A stretch of DNA of 64,000 nt, from assembly GCA_022539475.1 (NCBI GenBank), contig VCMS01000303.1:1-64000 (forward strand), in the 5' to 3' direction. This document shows positions 11,656 to 21,807 of the stretch, one piece after another. Positions within the stretch are counted from its first letter, which is position 1. Every line of letters starts with the position of its first letter. A program made the translations under genes and the position numbers. The notes beneath the pieces are model-generated. The model was not told the origin of the DNA, made no database searches, and was given only the letters and a program-made list of their open reading frames with translations. This DNA is from Gracilaria domingensis (taxonomy: Eukaryota > Rhodophyta > Florideophyceae > Gracilariales > Gracilariaceae).

Positions 11656-12024
11656 GAACCGTTCCCGGTGAGGAGCTTTCAACTATACCGCGATGCGGAA
11701 GACTCAGAATGGAGAGTTGACCCCTCCTGTGTGGGGATGAATGAAGGAAGAAGACCAATGAAGCGGTGAAGACTGAACTAGAGGAAGTGAGAAGAAAGAA
11801 AGAAGAGCATACCGAAATGCCGGTTGTACCGATTTAAAACGGTTAGAGTAGAAGAAGCACCAAAGAAGTGAAGTACACTTGAACACAGTGTGAGTGAAGA
11901 AGTAATCGAAGATCGATCAAGTTCGTGGAGAACAGGCAAAAGGGTGAAGGGAAAGTTACCACTAGATGGTTTTACTGTTTCTATCTTATACTAAGGACCA
12001 AGTCCTCCAGCCCTGCTGGTCATC
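11656..12024. other. GA-rich spacer between pol and ORF-X in element A
   Basis: No gene is seen here. The plus strand is strongly purine-rich (runs of GAAGA and GAAAG around 11745-11810). It lies between the 3' end of pol and the 3' end of the opposing ORF-X. Element C has a spacer of the same character at 32172-32645. A shared 3'-end or termination region for two converging transcripts is an inference. Confidence 0.5.
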
Positions 12025-13914
12025 TTACACCCCCGATGAGGGACCGGCACCGCCGCTACCGGAGGGACCCTGCGAAGGGTGCGGAACGGCGTAAGCCAGT
12101 ATCCCTGCCATAGTGGTGAGATGATCGGGCACGATAATTCCAGCGTTCTGGAGACTGGCGCGCAACATCGCGATGTTCGCCGGAGAATCTCCCGGAGCGA
12201 CCGGAGCTGTCGGGGCCGGAAGGACCGAAGGAACGGTAGCCGGTACAGGGGCCGGACCCACCACCGGAACACTCGCTTGAGTCGGAACATTCCAACCCAC
12301 AGGAGCCTGGGGTACCCCGCCGCTGGCGCGCAACACCTGATTCGCCGCCGGTAGGTCGTTCACCAACTCTTGGTCCATCTCGACGAGTGCTCCAGCCGCC
12401 TCTCCACCAGTATCCATGTTCGGATCATCCAGATCTACTGGGGCGACCCAGTTGTCACTGAACATGAACCCAACGGGGTGACTGTCTGGAATCAACCGTG
12501 GCTGGTTCGCTGCCCACTCGGCATACGCGCTAGTCGTCATCATACCCTCCCATGGGTCGTAATACACGAAATCTCCTGCGGTGGGATGTCTCCTACCGGG
12601 TGAGCGGTCGTAGTGACGACGAGGACCTTTCCCGCGTTGCGAACGGGGCACCGTTTCCCAATCGACTCCATCGATAACATCCAAGATGTAATGGATCTCA
12701 TCCACGTTCTCTTCGGACCCCAAGGGAGTGTGCAAATCCAGCGAGCGGATAATGCTGCGAAGCATCGGCGGAATATACCAAACACGGTAGTTGTCGTAAG
12801 CCTCCCAGAGGAGAAACGCTGCTACGCGTGCCGCCCACTCGCCGGCTACGAGACCCCACCATTCTGAACGCGGATCGTTGATCAATCGGGAGCCGATGTA
12901 ACTCAAGCACGGAGGCAGTTCTGCAAAACACCCTTTGGGTACCTCCACATCACGCCACCAATCTGGTAGAGGAGAGAACCGTCCAACAAAGGCCTGCGGT
13001 CTGTACCTCTCGGTCTCGATATTCGGGTACTGAATCAGATACCCATGACGGGAACGAGCTTTCCGCTCAAACCGAATGCGGTTGACGAACCCACCCTGGG
13101 AAGCGTTCTTGCGAAGATAACGGAACTCCGCTCGGAGTATGGGCCGATTCCAGCACAACATCAACCTCGATGTGGTCGGGCCATCGCCAGCGTACCGCGC
13201 ATGGTCGAACGTCGCCAAGTTGTCTCCATATCGGACTTCACCGAAAGTACGGTAGAACGGAGTATCGAACCCATATGACGGTGGAACCAGGTGCTCGAGG
13301 TGCACTCGACTGAGTCTCTTGTACGCCAACTTCGCGTTTTCCGCGCGCGCGGTGTTCAGGTTCTCACCCTCGCGGGTATCGTACCGGAGAAGCATCGGGT
13401 CGATCGCTATACGAACTTTCCATTCTGGGGATTGCACTACCGCTAACGGCAGACCGCCCGGTAGGAAGCCGTTTTCGGCATACGACTCCAGGAGAGTGTC
13501 ATCGCTAACAGCTACCGGATGAAACCACGGTGCACGGCTGAACGCAAACCCATCACGGAGTGGATCGCGTACTGCGAGAGATTCCTTCGATATCCAACCA
13601 GCTTGGTTCGCCATCAGCGGCATCGCTTGCGCTGAATTCCATAACGGAACGTTCACCGGGACCATCGGTTGAGACTGAGGCAGTGGAGCCGTCGCAGAAC
13701 CCGGCTGAGGGTAGTTCGACGCGCTCGCCTGACCCGTCGGGTGATGAGGAAACTGATTCGGGTTCATCGGAATGACAGATGATGTACTGTGATCGAGTTC
13801 GGATACTTGAATACTCTGTTCGCTTGAGTGTGTATCGCGCTTGCGAGGTATAGAAACCGAGGAGTTGGTACCGCTCATGATTGTGACGTATTTACGTACT
13901 TGCATTTCGCACAA
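12025..13914 (-). CDS. ORF-X: antisense accessory gene of element A (629 codons, whole)
   Basis: This is an uninterrupted reading frame on the strand opposite to gag-pol. The start is probably the Met at 13878 rather than 13914, because the E copy begins at the equivalent place. The N-terminal 90 residues are Ser/Pro/Gln-rich. A conserved core follows with blocks such as AQAMPLMANQAGWI, FSRAPWFHPVAV, RPILRAEFRYL, ELPPCLSYIGSRLI, EWAARVAAFLLWEAYDN, DYDRSPGRR-type and GDFVYYDPWEG. The tail is Ala/Pro/Val-rich. The same blocks recur in elements C and E and, weakly, in D, always in this antisense position, which indicates a real gene. I recognise no domain. Antisense ORFs are known from plant Ogre/Tat-type gypsy elements, but I see no evident similarity to them. 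A structural or nucleic-acid-binding role is only a guess. Confidence 0.75.
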   Translation of the reverse strand: MCEMQVRKYVTIMSGTNSSVSIPRKRDTHSSEQSIQVSELDHSTSSVIPMNPNQFPHHPTGQASASNYPQPGSATAPLPQSQPMVPVNVPLWNSAQAMPLMANQAGWISKESLAVRDPLRDGFAFSRAPWFHPVAVSDDTLLESYAENGFLPGGLPLAVVQSPEWKVRIAIDPMLLRYDTREGENLNTARAENAKLAYKRLSRVHLEHLVPPSYGFDTPFYRTFGEVRYGDNLATFDHARYAGDGPTTSRLMLCWNRPILRAEFRYLRKNASQGGFVNRIRFERKARSRHGYLIQYPNIETERYRPQAFVGRFSPLPDWWRDVEVPKGCFAELPPCLSYIGSRLINDPRSEWWGLVAGEWAARVAAFLLWEAYDNYRVWYIPPMLRSIIRSLDLHTPLGSEENVDEIHYILDVIDGVDWETVPRSQRGKGPRRHYDRSPGRRHPTAGDFVYYDPWEGMMTTSAYAEWAANQPRLIPDSHPVGFMFSDNWVAPVDLDDPNMDTGGEAAGALVEMDQELVNDLPAANQVLRASGGVPQAPVGWNVPTQASVPVVGPAPVPATVPSVLPAPTAPVAPGDSPANIAMLRASLQNAGIIVPDHLTTMAGILAYAVPHPSQGPSGSGGAGPSSGV

Positions 13915-13940
13915 AACTTCAGCCTCGAAGTCGTTCTCGG

Positions 13941-13957
13941 CTCTAAGGAGGGGGAGA
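13941..13957 (+). other. Polypurine tract of element A
   Basis: CTCTAAGGAGGGGGAGA lies directly before the TGTAGAGCAA start of the 3' LTR. This is where plus-strand DNA synthesis is primed in LTR elements. Near-identical purine tracts occur at other internal sites of A, C and D. Confidence 0.7.
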
Positions 13958-14931
13958 TGTAGAGCAACTCATTTTGCGTGGTTATCAGAATGATGCGCCT
14001 CATATACTCAGGGGAGTGATACGAGGATGCACTCGAAGAGTTATGAGTTGGACCCAATTTTGGCGGTTACTTTTGGAATGGCTTTCCCACAGTTACCTGT
14101 AATCAGGGTTGCCATTGCTGGCCAATACCGCTAGGTGGACGCGTGTACTACACCACCGTGTGTGTGCATATTACGGCACAATAGGTAGTGCACCTGAGGT
14201 GCCTGACACTGGGCTAGCCACGTGTACGGACCCCTGCGGGTGTGCACCACGTGTACATAGTTAGTTTACACCTACTTAGGTGAGCTCGACCTCGTCGTCG
14301 CGAGCACCTTTGTAAAGTCAACCCGAGCACTTCTAAGTGAACTCTTTGTCGAGTAGCGCTCTCCTGAGTGGACTCTACACGAGTGAGGCTCTGGCGCCAA
14401 CCGCCTACGTGGGTTATCACTCTCGCGAGTATAGCCACGTCTGGTTACGGTGGTCCTACCCTCTCGGTACCTTTGAGGAACATCTGTCGTTGATGTCGGG
14501 ACCCGAGGGTCGTACCGAGGAGGTATAGGACTAGATTACGAAGTGATCCGACTCTGTATAGAGTTTTGCCGTGTTTACGGAAACCCGTGCATTACCGTTG
14601 GAGGATCTCGCCCCGCTCCGGGCACAGTGCCGAGGAGGCCCTACCCGTCGCGTGTGGGTGTTGTTTGGTTGTTGTTTTCTGTTGCTTTCCCTCTCGGGAC
14701 TACACCTGTCGTTGGTCGTGTTTCATCGTTGCCGATACCACCCCATCTCTGGAGTTTCTCATCGTTTCCTCACCACGTGGCCTAGCACCTCTGTAGGTAT
14801 AGCCAGTTGCCACTTCGGCCTTACAACCGAGTTACGATGGTACAGAGGGCTCTGTCACTGGTCTGCCATCTCTCACGAGAGCGGACCTTCGGACAGTCTG
14901 GTGGGTTTCACTCTTCCGAGTTTGCCCCACA
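13958..14931 (+). repeat. 3' LTR of element A (974 bp)
   Basis: It starts TGTAGAGCAA after the polypurine tract and ends TTTGCCCCACA where copia LTR sequence (GCTTGCTGAG) begins. The start matches the LTRs of E (TGTAGATCAA) and C (TGTAGTGCAA). Length agrees with LTR-E (977 bp). The LTR holds no gene. Confidence 0.75.
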
Positions 14932-15112
14932 GCTTGCTGAGCTGTCTACTTGTGTGACGACAAGGTGGGGAGAGAACGCCTGTTGTGGCGCTCAGGGCAT
15001 CTTGCTCAACTCCTGAACAAGCATATGGCTTGTGACGACACGCCTCCTGATCACTTCTTTCCATCTTTGCGCGTGGTCCTGGAGTTGGGTTAGCATTGAT
15101 TGCCTCCCGCAG

Positions 15113-16440
15113 TCAGAGGAATGCAATGCAGTCCAGCGCCTTTGTCAGAATGTCAGCGAGATTACTCTGAGATCGGATATAGTAGACAGAGATGTTGCCT
15201 TGGTGGAGGTGATCCCGGAAATAGTGATGTATTAGGTCGATGGATTTGCCGCGCTTGGAGTCCCCGGTGTTGTTCCCGATGGCAAGGACAGCCTGGTTGT
15301 CAACGTAGAGGGGCGATAGCGATTCATCAAGCAACTGCAGGAAAGTCAGGGTGCGGCGAAGAAAGCATGTTGTTTGGATCGCAGCTGTTGCGGCGATGTA
15401 TTCCGCCTTCGCTGTGAACACGGAGACGCAGGATTGCTGTGATGACTTCCATGATATGGGTCCGTCTTGAAGCGTGAGAATAAACCCGTTGATTGATTTT
15501 CTGTTTTGGGCGTCTTTACCGAGGTCGGAATCTGCAAATGTCTTTAAAAAAAAGGATGTATGGCGTCAAATTGATCGCGTGGGTTGTCGGTGATGCCGTG
15601 GTGTGTCGTGTTTTTCAGGGAACGCAGGAGCTCCTTTAAAAGCTTCCAATGCCGTTCAGTGGTATGCATAAGTGCGTGGCCCACCCTGGATACGGCAAAA
15701 GCTATATCAGGGCGAGTGCAATCGGCGACCCAGTGTAGGGTCCCGACGATTTGGCGGTAGAGTTCATTGTGCGATGGCAGGTGTGTGTCGTTTTCATCTG
15801 GTGCGTGGTATTTTGACTTACTGCCGTGAGGCGATTGGCGGGGGTTGCAATCTGAGAGCTGTGCGAGAGAGAGAGCTTGATGAATGTAATTGGGTTGGCC
15901 ATTCTCGGAGTAACTTATGGACCACCCGAGGTACGTTGTTGGCTTTCCAATGCGTTTGATGTTGTATTTCTGTGACAGGCCGTGGAAGAGGGAGTCAATT
16001 TCTGAGGTGTGTGTGGATGCTATGATATAATCGTCGCTTTTCAGACAGATGATTGTGTAACGGTTCTGTTCGTGTTTGACGAAAAGGCACGGATCGTCAG
16101 GGCTTTGTTTGTACTGCAGAGATATAAGGAATTAAACGGCTCCCGCAAGGTAGTAATAGAAGCCGGATGGATTACCGTATAAGTTGCAAATGAGCTGCCC
16201 TCCTGTGGTGTTGTATTTGAAAGTGCCGTCGAAGCGCGGATACTGCTTGATGTAGACGGGTTTGTCGTACTTATACAGTTCATGAGGGTACGCCGTAGTG
16301 ACGTCGAAGTGCTCCAAATGGAACCGCTTTGCGGCGGCTATCGCAAAGACTAGCCAAGCCGTGTCTTTTTGCGCCAGGTGCGCCGAAGCATGTTCAGGAT
16401 CAAAGTGTAGATTGGGTTTCATGAGGTCGTCTCGGACCGC
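15113..16440 (-). pseudogene. Element F RNase H and C-terminal RT
   Basis: At 15113-15421 the copia RNase H signature is clear: AEYIAATAA, LYVDNQAVLAI, RGKSIDLIHHYFRD and LADILTKAL. Near 16132-16422 an RT block reads HFDVTTAYPHELY, then ICNLYGNPSGFY, similar to the copia DVxxAFLxG and LYGLKQ-type motifs. Fossil sequence, no product expected. Confidence 0.75.
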
Positions 16441-16450
16441 AAGACGATCC

Positions 16451-17032
16451 TGTAGTATAGTGAGGTCACCACTGTTGTACGGGTGATCGGATCGGTGTGG
16501 CAGGTAAGAAGGGGTTTGTCAGAGACTGGCAGAACATGCGAGGTCTCCCATGTGTGCGGAGATGGCACGCCGTGGGGACTTGTACGATAGGAACTACACG
16601 TAGCATAGTTGTAGATAGATGGCACCCGCTCCACCTCTGGGTATTTTCGCCACGTGGGCGGGGTGCCGATTCGGACTGTACGCGCTGAGTTGCAGCGTGG
16701 AGGTGCTACTTATGCACCTCTGCTCCTCCCGTACACCCAACTAGTAAAGGGTAAGCACCACCGTCCCAAACTACTAGTTCGCTAAAGCAGACCTGCGATA
16801 CTATACCGTGCGGGACAATTACTAGGTTTACAAGCCGTTCGGACTCAACGCGCGTATCTCGACCGCGCCTGACACTCCCAACCGCCCAGTCCCCCTACGA
16901 CCGCCCGGTGCTGGCGTTCGTTTCCACGCGTTACACTTATACCCCGACCAGATCACGGGACTTCACGCCCCGCTTACGAACTTACTCGGATCGCGCCTCT
17001 AGGACTCTTTCGCCTAACGGCGCTATCTCACA
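16451..17032. repeat. Solo LTR inside element F (582 bp)
   Basis: It begins TGTAGTATAGTGAGG and ends CTATCTCACA, with a target duplication of GATCC (16446-16450) against GAGCC (17033-17037), one mismatch. Copia pol sequence resumes on the other side. The first ten bases are the same as in the D-type LTR, but the rest differs. No internal region is present, so it is a solo LTR of a D-related family. Confidence 0.7.
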
Positions 17033-18640
17033 GAGCCTTAAGTTCTTTGATTGCATCGTCGGGGGTTCTCTTGTACCGGTATTTCATGGTAAGGGGTATC
17101 AACTTTTGTGGGAGCTTTTCTTTCGGTAGCCATTTGAACACGCCCAAGTTGTCGAGTTTGTCGAGTTCGGCGTCGTGAGCTTTTGCCCATAGTTCGGCAT
17201 CGGGGTATTTTTGGGCTTGCAAATGTGAAAGCGGTGGAGTTGTAGACGGCGTGATAGCGAGTGGTGTGCGGTGTGGTGTGAATGCTTTGAAAACAAATGG
17301 GGATGTTTGTACCGGGTCTCTGCTCGCGTCGTATGGTCTGAAGTCTATGTCTCTTATTCTTCTGTACGCCTGGGTGTCAACGTCCTGTACTACGATATGT
17401 GTGTTCGAGACGCCGAACATGTATCGCACAATGCGCCCGCGACTGTCGAGTTTGGCTTGAGTAATTCGGTCTGTGATAATTGGGATGCTTCCCAGTTCGC
17501 TGAAAGTCAGCATGTTGACGATGGATGGGGTTTGCCCGTGCCACAGTGTATATGGGATCTGTTGGGTTTTCTTGTGGAGGGTGCGGTTGTATTTGAAGGT
17601 GGCGTCTCGCAGTGCGTCTTCCTAATATTTGCCAGGAAGTCGTGAGTGATATAGTGAGGAGCCCACGATCCGGCCGAGTGTGCCTATGACGCGTTCGGCA
17701 AGGGAGTTCTCTTGAGGGCTGTACGGGGTTGACGGGTAGAGCTCTGTTCCATGGCTGTTGAGGATGAGCTGGAACTGTTTGGATGAGTATTCGCGAGCGT
17801 TGTCCGCCGTGAGTATGATTGGCGAAGATCCGAATCTGTTTTTCATGACATTCAGGACTGCCTGAGTGAACTGTTATAGCTGTTTGCGTGATTTCGCACA
17901 GAACGTTAACAGGAATCGAGACTGAGTCTCGAGGAAGACTACGAAGTAGGAGTTGCCGTAGTTTGACTGTGGCGTAATTGGACCTGCGATGTCTGACGAG
18001 ATGGACTTGTCGATTTCGTTGTTGTGGTTTGCATGTTTGTGTGGTTCCTTGGTGCTCTTGCCGTGGATACATCCTGAACAGTGGAGCTTTTACGGGTTTC
18101 GTTTGAGGATAGGAGGTAAGTCAAGAAGGTTGAGCTTAGCCATTTTTTGTAGGGTTCTTGGGTGCAGGTGGTTGTATTTCAGGTGCCATTCATGGAACGC
18201 AGCGGCGGTTGGTGTCCGCGGCTTTGCTTTGGGCCTTGCTCGCGGGTTGATTCTGGTTACTTTGGAAGGTGACTGTGTAGTTGGCTTACGTTGTTTCTGA
18301 TGTGGTTTGCGTTTTGGTTTGAACGTTTGGATTGGAAAAATGGGAACGTTCTCTGTCGTAGTTGTGTGAGTGGTGTGCGTGCGTGATGCCATTGCAGTCG
18401 GTCTCGATTGTTTTCGAGCTCTGGACAGAAAGTATCCATTGCCCTTCCATGGAGCGGTGGCAATAATTTGTCGAGAGGGAATGTCAATAACAAATGCGAA
18501 TTTAGAAGTGAACGCTACGAGACCGTACGTTTTCGCGATGTCGTGTACAGAGATCAAGGTGCCATTAATTTGCTTAGAAACTAGGGCTGGGAGGTGTATG
18601 GAATGCCCACTTTCAGTCGTCAGCCGTAGCTTCCTCGCCT
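17033..18640 (-). pseudogene. Element F integrase and N-terminal RT
   Basis: Near 18090-18200 a GAG-pre-integrase motif reads WHLKYNHLHPRTLQKMAKL. The integrase core near 17620-17850 has ILTADNAREYSSKQF, then STPYSPQENSLAERVIGTL, matching the copia D-D-E region. Near 17030-17230 the start of RT is seen (YPDAELWAKAHDAELDKL). The copy has many breaks. Confidence 0.75.
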
Positions 18641-18780
18641 TTTAGATTGGGATTTGGGATGAGTCCACCGTCGTGGTGTGAACAACGCGCGGGAGAGAAC
18701 GTGTGTTTGTTAGCGACAATGACGTTTGTGATGGATGGCAACCCGAATCAAGCAGAAACTTACCCGACTCGTTTTGATCG

Positions 18781-19351
18781 TGTAGTATAGCTCGGCCGGA
18801 TCAACGGGAGCTCTCCAAGCCCAAGTGGTGATGTCACGGGCTCCCGGGCACGTGTGTCTACTGTACCACGTGGGACGCTAAGCGCAGGCTTGGCAAGGAC
18901 TAATTAGTTTATTTTCATTAATTTAGAATTAATATTTACTAGGTAGTCTAGATATGTGGCCGGGGTGGTGCACCGCAAATGCACCTCCCGGTGGCCCACG
19001 TGGCACTAGGTCCGTGAGAGCCGGAGGGGCGCTCGGGTGTACTAAACCCCCGAGGCGCCAACCTCCCACACTGAATGGTAAAGTCAAGCACCAACTAGGC
19101 CAGTTCGACACCAGTTCGGTTCTACAGTCACCAATTGGTAACTCTAGTAGTCCTCTATTAGTTTTGCTGACCTCGAGGGTTATACGTGCCTGCCGCACAC
19201 CAGTGCAGGCGTATTTGCCACTTGGTCACCGTGCAATATAGGCAACGGCGGGTGCTGCCGACCTATTGGGTGTCACGCGTTTCATCCCTCCGCAGGGTCG
19301 AGCCCACGCAAGGCTCCCCACTCACAGCTCGCACCGATCGGTTATACCGCA
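18781..19351 (+). repeat. 5' LTR of element D (571 bp)
   Basis: It begins TGTAGTATAGC and ends GGTTATACCGCA. It differs from the LTR at 29570-30140 at about 21 positions by eye (3.7%). It abuts copia element F at 18780. Confidence 0.9.
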
Positions 19352-19353
19352 TA

Positions 19354-19371
19354 TTTTGGTCTCCCGACCTA
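19354..19371 (+). other. Primer-binding site of element D
   Basis: TTTTGGTCTCCCGACCTA lies just inside the 5' LTR. Nearly the same site, TTGGTCTCCCGACTTAGA, is used by element C and follows the LTR at 41544-42114, so these elements probably share one tRNA primer. Confidence 0.65.
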
Positions 19372-19483
19372 GAATTTGTGAATTACCAAGTGGTTTTGGA
19401 AAGGGAGGATTTGGAAGTCACGAGATACGCGAGTGGTTTGGTTCCCGTTGCCGAAGCAATTTGCTCCGACACCAATTACCTAA

Positions 19484-21751
19484 ATGGAGAAACGGGGCGT
19501 GCGACACCCGAAAAGGGCGCCGAGCGCTCCACCAAGTGGCCACCCCGTACGGGGTTCAGTGTCCTATCCGGTGTTGGATAACCCGGAGGACCTGATTCGG
19601 AAGGAACGCCCACTGAGGGGGAAGAAGGTAGACGGAGAGGCTGGGGGCCCCTCTACCCTTCCCCGGGCTGACCAAGAGGACAAAGGAGCAGTCTCTGCAA
19701 TGGGGGAGCCCGCTCCTGTAACAACCACAGTGGTAGACCAAATGGAGGTGCCAGTCGGGCCGCGACTGGAACTGGACGAGGTCACTCGAGTGGTAGTTGA
19801 TCGAGCCTCCCAGGAGGTCCTCGACAAGGTACCCGTGGTAGTGTTACAGTACCTAGAGAACGAGGTACGAGGACACATCGACAGATTGGTTATGCTGGCT
19901 CTGCAGCAGCAGGGGGCTAAGCTTCAACCTGAGATGGTTGCCCAGGCCGCGCTCATGAAGCAAGCCCCCCGGCGGGCAGTAGAAGCCACCAAACCACTTG
20001 GTATTCTCCATCCTACCCTTCCTACACAACCGATTGGTGAAGGATTTATCGACCGCATGGGGAAAGGGGCAGAGCCTCCGGGCATGGAGGGCCCGAGGTA
20101 CGTATACCTCCCCCAACCCACTGGTGTAGCTCCGTCAGGACCAAGTGGTGGAGACCCTGATGGAGATTCCTCAAGCTCAGGACACGAGCGTCGACGTAAA
20201 CCAAATGGTAAGAAGAAGAAAACCAAAAGGGGAAATAGAAAGAGTCCCCGGTCGGACTCGGACTCTTCGTCCTCAGACACCGATTCGGATTCGTCAGGAG
20301 ACGACGACCGTAAAGGTTCACGACGCAAGAGGAAGGACTCTCGCCAAAAGAAAGGAAAGAATGCCCGCAAGGGTAAGACCGAAAGGTACAATGATTCGGA
20401 CTCAACTTCCGACGAAGAGACTGACCTAGAGGTGCTTACACCGCTTAACGATTTATTCACCAAAGCGGTTGACTATCGTACCTATAGGTTGGAGAACAGA
20501 CAGGCTGAGTATACCAGAGAGGTAGCTCAGAAGATAACGAAGCATCATAGGAAGCTTCGTTTCCAACTGGGTGAGACTCGCTTTAGCGGGGATGACCCTA
20601 TTGCGATCATTGATTTCCTTCAAAGGTTCAAGATCGCTTGTGACCAGAATGGGTTTTCAGAGGCAGCAGCCATGTGGTTGTTTCAATTCTACCTAACTGG
20701 TCAAGGTGGAGCGTTGCTCCATAGCCGCCTCCAAGGGAACACCATGGCGGTGGACGAAGACCAAACGGAAATGTTGACGACATACCCACAGGTGGTAAAC
20801 TTTCTACTCGAAACCTACGCGACCGATGAGGTGATTGAAGAGGCGTACGCAGAGGTGCTTGCGTACCGCCAGCGCGCGGGACAGACCGAATTGGAATTCG
20901 CTCGCTCCCTGTGGGCATTAGCCTCCCGCTGTGGAAGTGTCTTTACTACCAAGAGGTTGAAATCGATGTACGCCGACAACCTGGCGAAATCTATCCGATC
21001 ACAGGTTCGTAACTACCTAGCCACCAACCTCACGGTCGACTACAACGCACTAGCCCGACATGCACAGGGGCTAGGCGACACCGTCCGGTCAGGCGCCAGG
21101 AAAGACTCCGCACCACTTGGCAAACCATCGAAGGAGAAAGGAAAAACCAGGCGGTCAGTGTTTGACCTAGAGGAAGAGGAGACCACTACGGATGAGGCAT
21201 CCACACACAAAGCCTCCCAGGATCACCCAGTCCACTTGGCGCATGCACAACCGACAACTCGATCGCACGGTAACACCTCCTGGTCCAGCTCGCTATCCAG
21301 CGAGCCACCCTCGAGGCAAACCTCAGCTCCACCATCACGGGTATCCGTACCGGTTAGTCCGGTCCTAGCGGTGCCATTCGACCAATATGGTGATAGAGGA
21401 CCATCCCCGCAGCAACGGAGTGGAGCAGCGGCTGGAGGTCGTCCCCCATCACGCGCGCCGTCGCTCGCGATGAAGGACCCCACAACCGGTAATCTCCTAT
21501 GTTGGTTCTGTTTATCGCCTCACCACTTGGCAAAAGCGTGCCCGAGTGTGGCTCCGCACAACAGGAACGCTCTCCTGACTGCTCGCCAGCAGAACCACCA
21601 CGATATATTTGGGCCTACAGCGCGGAGCGCAGGCACAAGACACTCAAATGCGCGCCCCAATGCAGCCACACCTCATCAGGTACACATAATTACGGAGCAG
21701 GACCAAACGGAGCCCGCCCCGCAGGCGGAAAACGCCGAACAGTTGGGATAG
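19484..21751 (+). CDS. Element D gag (755 codons, whole)
   Basis: This is a large Gag-like protein and the longest whole frame of the block. Residues about 75-145 hold an acidic/hydrophobic predicted helical region (VPVVVLQYLENEVRGHIDRL). A low-complexity Lys/Arg/Ser/Asp tract occupies about 225-310. The gag core lies at about 320-540 (FTKAVDYRTYRLENRQ, ITKHHRKLRFQLGETRFSG, FYLTGQGGAL), and the region LEFARSLWALASRCGSVF matches the A and C gag. A Ser/Pro linker and a CCHC knuckle (CWFCLSPHHLAKAC) near residue 670 end the protein. It would form the particle and bind RNA. It is in the same order as the gag of A and C but far diverged. Confidence 0.85.
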   Translation: MEKRGVRHPKRAPSAPPSGHPVRGSVSYPVLDNPEDLIRKERPLRGKKVDGEAGGPSTLPRADQEDKGAVSAMGEPAPVTTTVVDQMEVPVGPRLELDEVTRVVVDRASQEVLDKVPVVVLQYLENEVRGHIDRLVMLALQQQGAKLQPEMVAQAALMKQAPRRAVEATKPLGILHPTLPTQPIGEGFIDRMGKGAEPPGMEGPRYVYLPQPTGVAPSGPSGGDPDGDSSSSGHERRRKPNGKKKKTKRGNRKSPRSDSDSSSSDTDSDSSGDDDRKGSRRKRKDSRQKKGKNARKGKTERYNDSDSTSDEETDLEVLTPLNDLFTKAVDYRTYRLENRQAEYTREVAQKITKHHRKLRFQLGETRFSGDDPIAIIDFLQRFKIACDQNGFSEAAAMWLFQFYLTGQGGALLHSRLQGNTMAVDEDQTEMLTTYPQVVNFLLETYATDEVIEEAYAEVLAYRQRAGQTELEFARSLWALASRCGSVFTTKRLKSMYADNLAKSIRSQVRNYLATNLTVDYNALARHAQGLGDTVRSGARKDSAPLGKPSKEKGKTRRSVFDLEEEETTTDEASTHKASQDHPVHLAHAQPTTRSHGNTSWSSSLSSEPPSRQTSAPPSRVSVPVSPVLAVPFDQYGDRGPSPQQRSGAAAGGRPPSRAPSLAMKDPTTGNLLCWFCLSPHHLAKACPSVAPHNRNALLTARQQNHHDIFGPTARSAGTRHSNARPNAATPHQVHIITEQDQTEPAPQAENAEQLG

Positions 21752-21807
21752 AGGCCTCCCCCAACTGTCCGAATATGTAAGGCCTTCCAGAACCAAGTGG
21801 TGCAAGT

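Larger units (their letters stand above)
1..14931 (+). mobile_element. Element A: chromodomain Ty3/gypsy retrotransposon, 5' end outside the window
   Basis: This is an old chromovirus-type LTR element read on the plus strand. Visible parts in order are gag (about 39-1730), aspartic protease, reverse transcriptase, RNase H and integrase (about 1850-5697), a linker and chromodomain (10233-11655), a GA-rich spacer, an antisense accessory gene (12025-13914) and the 3' LTR (13958-14931). Element B is inserted near the end of the integrase region. The 5' LTR lies off the window. Element A ends inside the 3' LTR of copia element F. Gag-pol is broken at about five places, so the copy is a fossil, but the antisense gene is whole. 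It is related to elements C and E, whose proteins are similar along their length. Confidence 0.9.
14932..18780 (-). mobile_element. Element F, pol half: broken Ty1/copia element
   Basis: This is the oldest layer of the block, on the minus strand. Reading from high to low coordinates it shows an aspartic protease (LLDSGCHPS, about 18650-18780), a GAG-pre-integrase motif, the integrase core, reverse transcriptase, RNase H and the start of a 3' LTR (14932-15040, TGTCGTCACAA). Integrase precedes RT, which is diagnostic of copia. A solo LTR is inserted at 16451-17032. Element A cuts the 3' LTR and an LTR of D cuts the protease side. The gag half lies at 44355-45391. It is heavily decayed, with roughly ten interruptions. 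Confidence 0.85.
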
